A stretch of DNA of 64,000 nucleotides. Origin: Catonia carolina (lineage: Eukaryota > Arthropoda > Insecta > Hemiptera > Achilidae). The stretch spans positions 32,357,893 to 32,421,892 of the forward strand of contig JAQMRL010000006.1 of assembly GCA_035578175.1 (NCBI GenBank). The letters run 5' to 3'. Under the pieces are notes generated by a model, which did no database searches, was not told where the DNA came from, and saw nothing but the letters and a program-made list of their open reading frames with translations. Within the stretch, counting starts at the first letter, position 1, and the number at the start of each line of letters is the position of its first letter. Positions 1 to 14,500 of this stretch are shown here, in pieces. The translations under genes were made by a program, and so were the position numbers.

Positions 1-717
1 ACAGCTGGAACCAATTTTATTCAATTTTTCAGATTAAAAAACAGAAGAAACAATCGTATTTGTATCTTTGTAACTACCTTTAACATTTTTATACGGCCTT
101 ACTACACCGAGGGTACAGAGTTCTAGGTGAAATTTTTCGCTAGCCGTAACTCGCTAACTAAGCGTTTTCAGGCATATGTTTATATGAATTTTTTTTCTTT
201 TTTTAGCTATAGAATGAGATCCCAAGAGATTGCTGTATAGTTTTGAAACAACTGGTATATAGGTAGAATTAAAAACACGATTTTAGGGTGAAAATTGCAC
301 AATTTTAATGAATACAAACAGATTGATGTGCCCTTCAGTACAATACTGTACTAAAGGACAACGGAAGGGTAGAGGGATGATGAGAAAGTGGAAGGGGGAG
401 AAAGTGGAGGGGGGGACCTGCCTGCCAGATCGCTATTTGCAACCACGTCATGTCGCCTCACCACAAGCCATGTCGAAATATACGGAGTACCGAAGAATCG
501 AAGGTTTACTGTAAAGTGCTCGGCCGGTAGCTGTACACACAGCGTGTGAGATATAGAATGATCAGACAGCAATAGTTATTCCCTTTTTGAAAAACATCAC
601 GTAACGCAGTATACACAGTTAGTGTTTATGCACCACATTGTATACTAATTATACGCAGTCTAAATATAGCCCAATAATCATCATGCTGAATCACCATAGA
701 ATGATGAATTACAATTC
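1..717. other. No gene recognised; GC-richer patch at about 310-560
   Basis: The stretch is AT-rich except for about 310-560, which is purine-rich and GC-richer (runs of G and GGAGAAAG-type repeats). Short open frames on both strands there have no recognisable product. I see no CEP164-like exon. Confidence 0.4.
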
Positions 718-975
718 AGTGTGGCGACACAATTTTGTATATAAAGTTAGGTTATTTCCTTGGATAATTCTAAGTTTCAAGCTTTTCGTGCGTAAAATTT
801 AATTTAAAAATTCGGTGATATTTAATTTGGAATAATCATGGACAATGTTAACAGTGTGGCGACCGGATTTCATGTCTAAAGTTAGATTATTTTCTCGGTT
901 TATTGTTAAATTTGTTTATTGTAGGTTTCAAGCTTTACAAGCGTAAAATTTAATTTAAAAATGGATGATTTTGAT
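718..975 (+). repeat. Diverged tandem duplication, ~130-bp unit
   Basis: Two direct copies begin at 718 and 852 with AGTGTGGCGAC. They share AAAGTTAG.TTATTT, GTTTCAAGCTTT and GCGTAAAATTTAATTTAAAAA in the same order. The second copy has an extra ~20 bp. There is no coding potential. Confidence 0.7.
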
Positions 976-1448
976 TAACAGAACATCAGCTTCCAACATC
1001 TGTGTTACTGCGTGCAGCGCTAGAAGAAAGAATTGACTTTAAAGGTAGAAATTTTATGGATTTCTAATACATTTAAGGTAAACAAAAATGTGGCAACCAT
1101 TGATAAATTAATTTACAACACAAGAAAAGAAAAGAAATAATTATATTAAGTAAACACATTCATTAAAATTTTTCCGTAAAAACGAAGCACAACTTTGTAT
1201 TATTAAAAATTTGTATATATTAAAATAAACCTATAAAATGTTGCATGAAGCAGAATTATTTACCGTAAAAACATGGATAGAAAATGGTAGTAGATATTTT
1301 CAGGTTGGTTAATAGCACGGGAACACAGCGATGTCTCAATGTGCACAGCTGTGCGCCGTCCAGTATACCATATAGAGATGATTTTTATATTATATCTTAT
1401 AGACATTTAAGTTATCCAATTATAGCATATATTATTTATATTTCATAA

Positions 1449-1672
1449 ATATAATTTTTTTTTTTTAATTCCTAATATGTGTATATTGCAATCTGTTCAA
1501 TTCAGAACAATAAACAACCCCATAACCCAATGAGATGAGGATGATGTGTGTGACGTGTAAATGAGGTGTAGTCTTGTACAGACCCAGGTCGACCACTCTT
1601 TGAGAGAGTATGGTTAATTGAACCCCAACCATCAAAGTACACCGGCTACCACTGTCAAGTATTCAAATAAAT
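1449..1672 (-). repeat. tRNA-derived SINE family C, 5'-truncated
   Basis: Read on the minus strand, the 3' body of family C (shared with 7770, 14622, 23713, 33690 and 51838) ends in a poly-A tract, seen as T at 1449-1459. The tRNA-like head is missing. The full-length reference is the copy at 23713-24040. Confidence 0.8.
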
Positions 1673-1715
1673 AAACATACATATATAAACACATACATAT
1701 CTAAACACAAAAATT

Positions 1716-2000
1716 TTGTTAGGATGTTCACAAAAAACATCATCATCCTCCTTAGCATCTTCCATGTTTCCTCGGTTCAGCCCCAACCAAACTCTCCACC
1801 TCTCTATTGCTGAACCATCTTACCTCCATTGTTCTCTTGACACCACATTGTTTACCCAATTCAACCATAATGAACCCACCCACTTCACTCTTGGTCTGCC
1901 CCTTAGTCTTTTTACCTCCATCTCAAAATACAGAATCCTTTTAGACGTATACTGTCCTCCATCCTACGGACATGACTACACCATCGTAGCTTCGTCTGAT
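1716..2000 (-). pseudogene. Non-LTR retrotransposon remnant, C-terminal end
   Basis: On the minus strand the sequence reads RWCSHVRRMEDSIRLK and, in another frame, RLRGRPRVKWVGSL. These match the HVRRM and RGRPR.RW signatures found after the reverse transcriptase domain of insect RTE/Jockey-type LINEs. Stops and frameshifts break it. The open plus-strand frame here is a shadow. Confidence 0.6.
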
Positions 2001-2425
2001 TAGTTTTCATCCCCTAATTGAAACTGATCCCCAATTACACTATTTCTCACTTTATCAATTCTTGTCTTTCCTAATATAACTCCTCTTGAATTTCATAATG
2101 GACATTAAACTCAGCAAGTACCCTTGACTAGAAATAACATGCGAATAAACCCTGACCAGCTGGTGTTAAATAGAAATAAAACACTCCCCAATATTAATTA
2201 ATGATATTGTCAAATACATCAGTGAACTGTTTTTTGCCAAATTGGGATTTTTTTTAAATCACATCGACATCTTGGGCATTAGCGACTATTTTGCGTGAAG
2301 GAACGGTGAATTTGAACGTGTAATAATTCTCCAGACCCTACAATTTAAAGACCTAGGACCAAATTTAAACTTATTTGAAATAAAATTACTGATGTTTTTA
2401 ATTGTTTACAATTTAGAGTACTTAC

Positions 2426-2559
2426 AGTTGATGTTGTTGACTGTGAGTCAGGAATTTCAAATTGTATATCTAATGGTTCTTTCTCAAAATCAGCAAACCT
2501 AACACTTCGTTTTCTTTCCTCTTCTAATTCCTGATTACGAAGCTGGGTTTTTTCTTCAG
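2426..2559 (-). CDS. CEP164: CEP164 exon: Glu/Arg-rich segment
   Basis: The acceptor is ttttttacag and the donor ACT|GTAAGTAC. The 134 nt encode AEEKTQLRNQELEEERKRSV, then RFADFEKEPLDIQFEIPDSQ and a Ser/Thr end. The first half looks like the start of a charged helix or coiled coil, as expected when approaching the coiled-coil region of CEP164. It ends in phase 0; no continuing exon was found in 1-2425, so the gene probably runs off the left edge. Confidence 0.75.
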
Positions 2560-5500
2560 CTGTAAAAAAGGCGTGCATTCATCAAAGAATATTTTATTGT
2601 CATCTCAAAGGTTCTAAAATAGTTGAAATTTTTACCTAATATGTATAACGTAATATTTATCAGTGCCTCAAAAGTAAGATAATTTACAATTATGTTCTTA
2701 AAATACAGTAAATTCTAACCACTAAGCCCAACAAATGACATACATAACACAGCTACAAAGAAAAATTTGATACTTTTGGAAACACAATCCCATATTTGTT
2801 CTCCAAAAAATTATCTTTTTTTTTTAATTTATTCATTTAACGTCGCATCAACTGCAAGGTCATTAGTGATGACTTTGGGGTGTAACTGTGCGTAATAAGG
2901 ATGAAATGATTTTTTGTAACGTATGAAAATATGCCGTGCCTGAGTGGGATTCAAACCCACAACCGCATGATGAGAGGCGAGCACGTTACCAACTACACCA
3001 ATGTGGCCGGCATACATTATCTTACTATGTTACTATCATTATCTTACTAACATTATTTTACTATCTCCAGAAATTATTCTTATAGCACAGGACACAGCAT
3101 TTAATTCCCAATCAATTTATGTTTTTGACCCCTGAATATTTATTTTTATTTATTTTTCTTCTTTGGATATCTACAATTTTTTTTATTTACATTACCCAAA
3201 TTGTATTTTTGTATATTTTATAATTATTGTATATTTTATAATTGTATATTTTTGTATTACCCAAATACAACACAGGTACAAACTATTTTTAACTTACTTT
3301 TTCCATTATTTTTTTCACTTTGGGTACGCATTGATAAAATGACAAGTTACTTTAATCTAACCTAATTTTATAAATATACACTATATTCAGAGGTTATGCT
3401 CATTGGCTTGACCTTTGTTAATTTTCACCTGTTTTATATATGAAAATAATTATTTACGTTAAAATCAATATAAATAGAACCACTGATTCTAAAAAAAAAC
3501 CACTTTACTAGTGACTGTTTCAAAGTTAATCAAACATTACATTTGTACCATCCAAAAAATTAAATGAATTTTTACAACAGTGTATCATTATACACTACAT
3601 ATTTCTTTGCATCATTTTTCCTGTTTAAACAAGAGCTTTAAGATATGGTGCTTATTTGAAACATTCAAGTTTTACACAGAAATTTACAAATTTCAAGCTT
3701 AAATTAAATTTTAAAGTACAAAATTTTTCTAGAAATTTCTCTCATATTTTATGTGTTCCCCAAATAAACTTATACTAATAAATTCCCTTTATGATTAAAA
3801 TAAAAAATTATAAAAAAAATGGCTTACCGGTCATAGATTCAGGATCAACATCCCAAAGTATCCGATTGTTAGAATGCGTTGGTGACGAACACAAAGAAGA
3901 ATCCCTTAAAATTCCTTTTAATGGATGTAATTCCTGAGAAGGAGTTTGTTCAACAGAAATACTTTTACGTAATAATTTTGATGGAGATGAATCAACAATG
4001 ATAGACTGAAGACTTTCAACATCATGAACATTTTCAAAACGTTTCGATGATAATACCTCATGTAATGAATCTTCTTTGTCACGAACTGGAGCTTCATCGT
4101 CATCATCCCCAGTGTCATCATCATCTTCATCATTATCATCATCATCAGAAGACTTATTGCTTTTATTTGATTTACTATTTAATGATTTATCTTTGATAAT
4201 ACTTTTTTGTGGATCCAAAACATCAGGGCTCATTTTCATTGATCCTTGTGGAGACATCGAATTTGGACTTGAATTTTGCTTTGATTTTAGAAACACAGAG
4301 CCACCTCCTGTAACCAAAATTTCAAATTTATATTAGTTACATATTAAAAATGTGCAAAAAGCTACTACTTATTATTTTATAACAATTCACAGCAAAAAAA
4401 TTTATAATTAATAAGTTACCCATGTACAAAAAAAGGTAAATTCAAAAAATTCCAAAAGTTTTCAACCCATAAAGTTATTAAGGGGAGACTGACCATCCTA
4501 CCTACACAATGTTATTTTTCCCAACTTTGTGTTCCTTTTTCTAGAGAAGCATTTAAGGTACGTCTCTCAATTTTGTACCGTCTATTTGAAGGTACTTGTT
4601 AAAAACACCCAAGTAAATTCACCGGCCTAAATTTAAAAATATTAAAATTTTAATATAGGCCTAAACTTTACATTTTATATAATTTTATTAAAATTTACAT
4701 TAAAAAGTGTTTGTTATATCTGGCACTATAACATTTTTATAAAATGACATACTACAATGATTTTAGTTCCAGTTATGTATAATAATCCCATTAACGCACT
4801 GTAAAGTTTCAGGCTCCTACATACAGTAGTTTTTGAGGAAAAGAAACATAAATATCAAAAAATTAAACTTACAGGAAACAAGACTTGAAGTTTAGGTTGA
4901 CTGCTATAGACAATGCCACCAGCAGTCAACCAAACAATACGCATTAAATGTGTTCTGTTATAAACACTGAACAGTTGATGAGAATAATGCCCTCATAATA
5001 TCTAAATGCTACTGAATAAATAAATAAAAATGTAAAAAGTGCTACAAGTACTTTTTACTTTTTGGATTCAGTAATGGATGAATAACTGGAAAAAAGATCT
5101 GATGCCAAGAAAGCAATGGAGGAGAGATTCCTCCATTGCTCAGCAATAGAGAGAGGTAGAGTGGGGTTATGTTGCACCGTACTCAAGGAAACGTGGAAGA
5201 GGGTTAAAGAAGGATTACGATGACAATGAAAAACTTTAGTTGGATTTATAACTAAATGTGATATATTTTACTCTAAAACTCCCATGTGTGTCACTACAAA
5301 TTACCTGATAAAGAAAGGCCAGGAGATGTCAAAGGTGTTCTTTGTAGTTTTTCCTGGGGTGATCGATCTTGTTCGACACTGAATGCTAATGGAGCCATCG
5401 AATCAATATCAATTCGAGTCGGACTAGGGCTGTGGAATGGTTGTCCGGTGTCTCTTGTGCTTGGACTAAGTCTTAAACCACGTGGTCTACCTGGACCAGG

Positions 5501-8500
5501 ACTTGGACTTTGATGACGCCTTGGTGACGTGCTGCCACTTGGGGGTGTGGTTCCTCTACTTCTACCTCGCCTTGGAGGTAGGGGTGGACGACCAGTTAAG
5601 CTACCAGCACCTCTACTCACTGGTAACCCACCCTAAAACAAGGAAGAACACAATTCCAATAATTTTTTGAATAAAATTAATAATAAATCATACAACAAAC
5701 AAACAATTCAATCTATGTGATTTTTTCAAACAACATAAAAAAAAATCTCGTGTGAAACACTCACACGACTTTCTCTTGCCAATGCAAATAATGATCAATA
5801 TAACCTAATATTAGAAATAAAACATTAGAAATCAATAAAAAACTAACTTCAATAAACATAACCTTATTTTATGTGCATGAGTGAAAGATGCAAAATGAAA
5901 ATCAACCTCAGTTGGGCTAAAAATACGGAAAGTCACTCTTTCACGCTAAACTAGGCTCTGTAAAGAAAAATGCATACTAAGGCTGAAATCTTGGAAAAAT
6001 CGACTTTTTTACACATTTTTGTGAAAAAGAAACAGAAAATCGCAAATTAACACTAAATTAAGCGTTATACAAAAAAATGTTTGAAAAAAAAAGTTGTAGG
6101 ATTTAAAACTCTCTACAACTTTTATTATATTATACATTTTTGCGCTAAAATGCATATTAAAACTGCAATCTTAAAAAATACAATTTTTTACGAGAATAGA
6201 GTTCCCAAGAATTTCAGCAGACATGGCACCTACCCATCTTGTACAGCAAGAAAAATGTTCGTGCCGGGTACAGTAGTAGTATCTAACCTAAGTTTCAAGT
6301 TTCAAGTTCGTACGACATTCCTTTCTTGAGATATTTTGTTCACGCACATACACAAACACCCACACCAATCGCTAAAAACATGTTTTTTGGGTTCAGGGGG
6401 TCTGAAAATGTGTAGATCCGGTGAAAACTCGATTTCAAAAAATTTGACGTGAAAACAATACTTTCCTTCCCATATATTCATATAGACAAGAGAACGTAAA
6501 AATAAATATAAAATATTAGCGTACTTACCCCAGTGATACCAAGTTGTTTATTTGTCCCAGTGAATCTTTGAGATCCTTGGGATTGAGAAGATGTCATTTT
6601 TTCAGATATATCTACTTGTTCTTCGTAACTTTTAAGATCTTCTTTAATAGATGTTTTGGAATCGTCTTCACCTATAAAAAAATGTAAAAGTGTACACTGA
6701 TCATAAAATACTAGGTACTGAAGTATTAAGGAGGGAAGATACCAAAAAAAAATTTTTCTTCCCTTGTAACTGACAAAGTTAACTTTTTGGTAACGCATAG
6801 ACACTTATTTCAAAAAGCCTTCTTGAAATTTTTGACACAAAATTTCATTCCCTAGTCGCCAAAAGGGTGGTGGGGTTGAAAAATAAGCCATGTACTGGAA
6901 ACAAAATATCTTTTGAACCACTTATGTGATTTACTTAATTTTTTTTCGAGTGAAAGCTAAAAACAAGCTCTGTGATAAGGTGCCTCAGTTATACTTTGGT
7001 ATTTACAGAAGAAATAATATAAACAAAAAATTTGAATTAATAGATTTTTGCGATCATTAACAAAAAAAAAAAAAAAACTGTGGAATCCATGAAAGACTCC
7101 CAGCACCATGTCATAGAGAACAAAATAAAAAAAATTATGTTTCTAGGGACTCTACAACTAAAGTTATTTTGTTTCCAACATACATTTGGAATGAAAAAAA
7201 CAAATTTCCGGTAAAACACTGTGTAACTGTGAAATAAAAAATTATCACGTATACACAAAACGTACCATAAACTATCACAGCCACTATACTCCATTACACA
7301 GTGCTGGTTTGGGTGGCTAAAAAGTTAACTACAGAGAAAAAAGAGCGAACTTTCAAACAAACAAAAATCGCGATATTATCTTTTTCCATTGCTGAAATAT
7401 AAAACGTTCAATATGCCTTAATTTTTACCAAGAAGAAGAAAATTGTGTGTTGACATACAGTCATATTTCAATTTGTTTCTTTTTTTATGTAATTAATTGA
7501 CACAAAATAAATATATATTCTTACTCTGGAAAGATTGCAGATCAAAAAAAGCTAAAGAAAAGAAAAAAAAAATTTCAGTTTTTCTTCAAGTTGATGGTAT
7601 TTTCCCCCCTTAATGAGTCAGTATTCATGACCACTTGAGTTTTACCAAATTACCATAAATAGTCTCTTTAATTGGACGCCTGAATTGCTAAATAAATTTA
7701 AATAAATTTGTACCTTAATGATTCAAAGTTATAACTTAATTAAAGTTAAACTAAATTCTGAAATAAATCTAACGTTCCTAGTTCAAATCCTAGTAAACTT
7801 TTATATGGATTTGAGTACTAGACAGTGGTTACTGGTATACTTTAATGGTTAGAGTTCAATTAACCATACTCTCTCAGGAATGGTCGGGCTGAAGCTGTAC
7901 AAGACTACATCTCATTTACATATCATACACACCATACTCATCTCATTGGGTAATGGGGTTGCTTATTGTTCTGAATTGAATAGATTGCAACGTACACACG
8001 TTAGGGATTAAAAAATAATAATAATCTTACTCCAGCACTGCAGTTAAGTTGGAACTTACTGTACAAATACTGGTCAAAATAGAGCGAATGCCAATAAGCT
8101 TCCCAGTTTTCTTAAGTGCGCAGAAGATTTAATTTAATAATAGCGTGCTCGATTGCCTCCACCACTCGCTGAGATGGTGAGGCGAGTGGTGAGGCAATCG
8201 CCACTCGCCTCAGTGCCTGAGTGGCAATCGGCAAGATTGCCGCTTGGTGAGGCAATCACCGAGCGGTGAGCACCGAGGAAGGCAATGTAAATGCTGAGGA
8301 AGGCAATTGTAAACCACCTCACTCCTTGATTTACTTAGTAAAGCCTCTACAGGTTCAAACCAGTCTTTAGGCTGACGACCTAAACAACAAAACTGAGCAT
8401 TGTAATTTTTTTTTTTTTTTGGTTTAACGTCCAACTGTTCTGCAATTACTGCTAATGCAGACGATGAAGGATGAAATGATATTTTGCAATGTATGAAAAT

Positions 8501-11500
8501 ATGCCATGCCTGAATGGGATTCGAACAAGACCGCATGATGTAAAAAAAAATGTTTAAAATAAAAGTTAAAACGGTTTTTTAATTTCCTACAATTTTTTAC
8601 TTTTATACTTTTACCATAAAATGTATTTTACGACTGCAATCTTAAAAAAAAAGAACAGCCCGAAGAATTTCAGCAGACGTACCACTTAACCTACCTTGTA
8701 GAGCAAAAAAATCATACAAATGAACTACTTCTGCCAGATGACCGATTTTGATGAAAATGTTTGTATTGGATCCCCTAGTGGAACCTCTAACGTAAGTTCC
8801 AAGTTTGAACTTCATACAATATTCTGCTCAGATATTTTGTTTACACAGAGACACACATGCGTTGGGTTCAGGAGGCCTGAAATTGTGTATTTCTGCTGAA
8901 AACTTGATTCTAAAAATCAACATAAAACAATACTTTTTCTTCCCTATATATTCACATCAGGCAAGAGAAGTAAAAATAAGAGATAAATATTTAATTTATA
9001 CTGGTTTTGGTGACATTTTTTGCTCATTTTGTTTTTTGAACCTTATAAATTGTTTCAAATATCATTATATACATACATAAATATTACAGTGCAGAACTAC
9101 AAGTAAACATCCGCAAAAAACTGTTTTTTATCTAACCTCCACAAACAAACCTTATTTAACCTTATCTCCATGTGCAATACCCCAGTCACAATAGAGATCC
9201 ATTCATTGTACCAATCAAAATAAAGGATGAATTGATATTGCTGCTTCAAATGACATTTAAAGTATTTTAAGTTAATAAACAGAAAATTTCACTAAAAAAT
9301 AGTCACGTAATTACATATTTACCAAGATAATAAACAGAACATAGATTTTTATACATTCCACAACTGCAGATCTAAGTTATTTACTGATAAAAAATATCAC
9401 CTAAATTACTAGAGTAATTATAAATATAATAAATCAAAATCATTTTACCCACTCTTTTTCTGTTCATGACAGATTGATATAAACTGCCTAAATTTAGAAT
9501 TTAGATAAATATTTCTCCAACCAGAACAGTCATCATTAAATTCATTAAAACCATATTAACATTGCTTATATCATGTCAAATACTCATGATTTGTTTTTAA
9601 ATTCATTTGATGGCCAAATAAAGCTACTATAAAAGAAGGCAATAACAACCTTTAACACACTTAAAATAATTTGGTAATAAGTAATCAAAAAGCTGTAAAT
9701 CAGACAGGTGAGAATGTAAACAATTGTTTATTTTTACTAATCATATGTTACTGTTTACTTTTTTAGACCACAATTTTCTTTTTTTTTTATTTAAAATCCT
9801 ATCAACAGCTTTGTAATTAGCCATTGCAAAGGGATTTTACGTAATAATAACCGTGGATTTTAATTTAATTTTTAGAACGTATCCAGGAATCAAACCCAGG
9901 ACTCCCCAGGTATAAATTAGTTGTAATAATTCTCTTAGAATTTTATATGTTATCATAGAACTCTGCCCATAACAGGCAGGTGGAGTAATATATAATTTGC
10001 ATTCAATCTGCTAGTTCCAGGGCTATAGAAAATAGTTCTTTTTCTTATCAAATGGTCAGTAAATTATACGACTGAAGCATTTAAGAACAGAAGAGGTAAA
10101 AATGTAAAAGACATAAAGTTATCGCCTCTGAGAGTAATGAATTTCATTTTACAGCCAGACCCTGTGGTGAATGATATGAAGGTGGCAATTGCAGGGTGGA
10201 AAGTACATGCTTTTCAGAAGTACGGGCATGCCGATAAGCATACTTTTCCATTCAGTGAGGAAGGCAATGAGGATGGTAAACCACCTCACTCCTCGTTTTA
10301 TTAAGTAAACCCTCAAGAGGTTCAAACCAGCCTTTCAGCTGATGACTTAAACAACAAACATCAAAAACTGTACCTCTTTGACAACCACCCAATTTATTCC
10401 GTGTTTTTTTTTTCAAAGAGTTTCAATTTTTTTAAATAAATTCATATTAATTGATTTACAATATTTATTTAAATAAAATTTATATTATTTTTATTAACAT
10501 AGTTCACATAAAGTTTAGCTTGTTTGTCCAGCCTGTTGGTTTAATGGTCTAGCAAAACTGGTTTCTATGCCATGGGTCCCAGATTCAATTCTCAATTAGG
10601 TCTGGCATATTTCAGCAGTAATTTTCATGTCATTATCATCTGCATTAGCCATGATGTGACTAGTAAAACATCGATTGATAGATATTCAATTTTTGGGTAA
10701 ATAAACCTGGATAGCAATCCACAGAAAGACTTTGTGAGTAAACTCCCGAAATATGTACAAGAGAAGGGTCTGTTTGTGGTGAACAAGGAGAAATGGGATA
10801 ATACAATAGGCTTTTTAGTGCTGCAGTGCTAAGGGACAGAAAAGACTGAGTAGCTAATATTATACAATTTAAATCAAAATAAAAATACAAATGTATTTTA
10901 AGAAATCATATTAAACATAAAAATATTTAATTACATTATTGATTAATCATAACATACAAGATGTGCAAAAATAAAATGACAGGCATATCCATTTAGGTAG
11001 AACTAATTTCCTTTCACCAAACGCCAACTGAGGAAATGTTTATCTTTATTTAAACTAGAAATCCATTATTCACTTTACACTAAATTGACTGGCACTTAAT
11101 ATTCATTAATCAACATACCATGAACACGATTAATTTGTTACTTTGTGTGACCTTATAACAGATATAAAAAGCAATTATAGTACATGTAATTGTTTATTGA
11201 CTTGGACGTGAAGAAGATTGTGTCATTTATTCTTTATCATTATTAATTAATTTTCTTATACTTAACACAGTCAATTGCACACAACAATATTAGTGAACGC
11301 CTCGCTAGATAAATGCCATTAAATAATCAAGTTAACAATACCACATAGGCTGATTTTTAGAAGTGACACTCTTTTCACGGAGATAAAAATACAGTTGGGC
11401 CTACCTAATTCAAATCTAAAGGGACCTATATTTTTTCGATTTAGGGATGTTTTGATTTACAGACGTAAAATACAGGCCGTTCATAATGTTCTTCGAGGTT

Positions 11501-14500
11501 ACAAAAATTCAGTACAAAAAACTATTTTACTTACCTAAATGAAAGTTATATGGATCAATGCAAGTACTCAAACAGTTACTTTTAAACATTCATAAATGTT
11601 CAATGTGTGCTCCAATGGTAACACGGCACACATCAACACGAAAGCCTAGCTCTTGCTAAACATGTTCTAACATGTCCCTTTTGATAGAGTTGATTGTATT
11701 GATTATGCGATCCTTCAGCTCAGTGATATCGTTCGGCATTGGTGGAATAAACACCTTGTCTTTCACATATCCCCAGAGAAAGAAGTCATGACGTGAGATC
11801 TGGTGATCTTGGTGGCCACAGCATAATGTGCTGATCTTCTTCAGACACGTGCCCTATTCAGCGCCGACGTGTTTTATCTCCATCAGATGCATTAATTGAA
11901 GATGGTACGGTTTGAATACTAAATGTTTACGGAAAACTCTCCACACCACTGTTTTTGGAATCCTAACTCTCTTCCTGCAGAAGCAGTCGATTTTGATGGG
12001 CTGCGAATAAAACTTGCACGCACACATTCGACATTGGCATCTGAGGTTGATGGATGACCAGTTGATTTCCACTTGCACAAGCACCCAGTTTCACTGAATT
12101 GTTTATACCATGCACTAATTGAATTTTCATTTGGTGGATCCTTATTAAATTTCAACTGAAACGCTCGTTGCAGAGTAATTACTGACGTTGACACGTGAAA
12201 TTCTAACACATAAAACGACTTCTCGCTTCCTATGGCAGCCATTTTCTCTACTGTCTACGCCTAGCAGGCAAACTGTTAACTAACTGCCCAGAATATGTGG
12301 AAAAAACTATTTGAAATGCTCTTTCATAAAGTACTTGTTTCATTCTTATAAAAGTAATACTTTTCTGTACTGAATTTTTGTAACCCCCAAAGTACATTAT
12401 GAAATGCCCTGTATTGTGACAATATCTAAAAGAAAAGTGTTGGTTCCAGAATCCTCTAGCATTGAAGAATCCTCTAAGATTTTGTATTTTTAAATAGCTT
12501 TGTTAACGTAGTATTTTCTAGAAGTTAGGTAGACATATATAAGGAGTAGCTCTATTGAAGTTAGTTAATCTTGATCTGTCATTCAGTCAAGTCAATTGTG
12601 TAGTTGAAGCCAATTGGATACTGTGTATCAGTTGCGTTTTGTGAGAAAGTCCATCGTACTGTAGACATCGGTATACTACAACCAGTTGCAATTAGTATTT
12701 AGTTTAATTAAGTGTAAGATTATCTAGTTAAGTTAATTTATTATAATCTTCTTCTTCTTCCTCTTACTATCAAGGATTAGGCATAAGCCTGTTCCGAACT
12801 CACAAACCATCCTGCACGTCTACAGAAACACGAGACATTCCAAATTCCAACCCGTACATCTCAACTACTGCAATCTTCTTTGAGGTCTTCCCACCTCCCT
12901 TCTTCCGACTGGAACATATTCCGTCACTTTTAGAGGTATTCTCTCCTCACGTATCCATTCCAAATGTTGCCTCCATTGATTCCGGAACTACTCCACTTTT
13001 TCATTCAAGCTAAATACACCCAACTCTGATCTAATTTCTTCGTTATGTATTAGATCCAGCCTCGAGCAGCCCTTCACCCTTCTCAAAAACCTCATTTCAG
13101 CTGCTTGGATCCTACTTTCTTGGTGTTTTGTGGTAACCCATAACTCACTACCATAAAGAAGGACTTGGGCTGCCATTACCTTGTAGAACTTCAGTACTGT
13201 CTCTGTTCTAGCTCTGTTACCCAGTGTCCTGTTAATTTATTATAATTAGTTCATTATTTATTTTTAAAGTGTCTTGATTGTAGTAATTGTAATTGATTAG
13301 CAGATTTAAGTAAGGTTATCTCTTTTTCTTCTTCCTTCAAGGCTTAGGCAGCCACCTGTTCTGAGCTCACAAACTTGAAACTCTTAGCTTATATCCACGT
13401 TTTTCGAGGTCTTCCCACATCTCTCCGTTCAACTGGTGCATAACGGTGTACTGAAGGGGTATTCTGAGGTCCGACATTCTGTCCAGGTGTCCCCTACATC
13501 GCCCGCGATACCCCTCAATCTTCTCATTCAGGCAGTAGACTTGGAGCTCCTTCCTTATATTCATATTCCGCACTCTATCCAATCTTGAGCATTCCTTAAC
13601 TATTCGCAGGAATCTTATCTCCGCTGCTTGGATCCTTTGTCATGAATCCTCGTCGTGGTCATGCTTCATTCCCATACATTATTATCGGAGTTACCATCAC
13701 CTTGTAAAACTTCATCTTTGTGTCAGGTCTCGCCCTGCTGTTCAATGTCCTATTGATTGTGCCATAAATCCTTTAGAACTTACTTAACTCCTGCTCGATG
13801 TCTAAATTCCAGTCTACTCCTACGTCACATCCCAAGAAACTAAAATTGGACACCTGCTCCACTATCGCATTATTTATGCCAATCTTCGATCGAACCGGAT
13901 ATTTCCCCTTGAACATCATTACCTTGGTTTTCAAGGCGGAAATTCTGAGATTAAAGCCTTCACACAATTTACACAAGACGTATACAGATTTTTGGAGCTC
14001 ATCCTCCGATTCCTGAACCAACGACAGATCATCAGCAAAAAGCATCGCATTTATTTAGCAGTCTCTGCCCAACCATATACCTGGGTCAACGCTGTGTTTC
14101 CAAATTGTAAAACTGTAGTCAATATAAATATTAAATAATGTAGGTGACAGGCAACACCCTTATCTGACACTCCCATTAATAACAAACTTCTCTAAACGTT
14201 TCACCCTGTGTTAACAGTTATCCTCGTGTTTTTGTATAGACATTTAATTTGCTTATGAACAAGTATCTTCAAGAAATAAACTAAAAAAATAATTATACAT
14301 CATAATACCTGCAGAACTATTGCCTTCTGCACGTCTTTTTCTGACCAACTCCTTGTAGTGGTCATCAAGTGGATGATCCCAACGAGTTAAACCGTTATGG
14401 AAATTGTAATAATAATATCGCTTGAAATTGTCATCATATCTGAAACAAAAGAATAAAAATTTAGTCAATTTAATCAGTTAATTTATAGGCTCAATTGTCT

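Noticed and set aside
4076..4336. Plus-strand serine/leucine-rich frame
   Set aside because: Reverse-strand shadow of the Asp-rich CEP164 exon.
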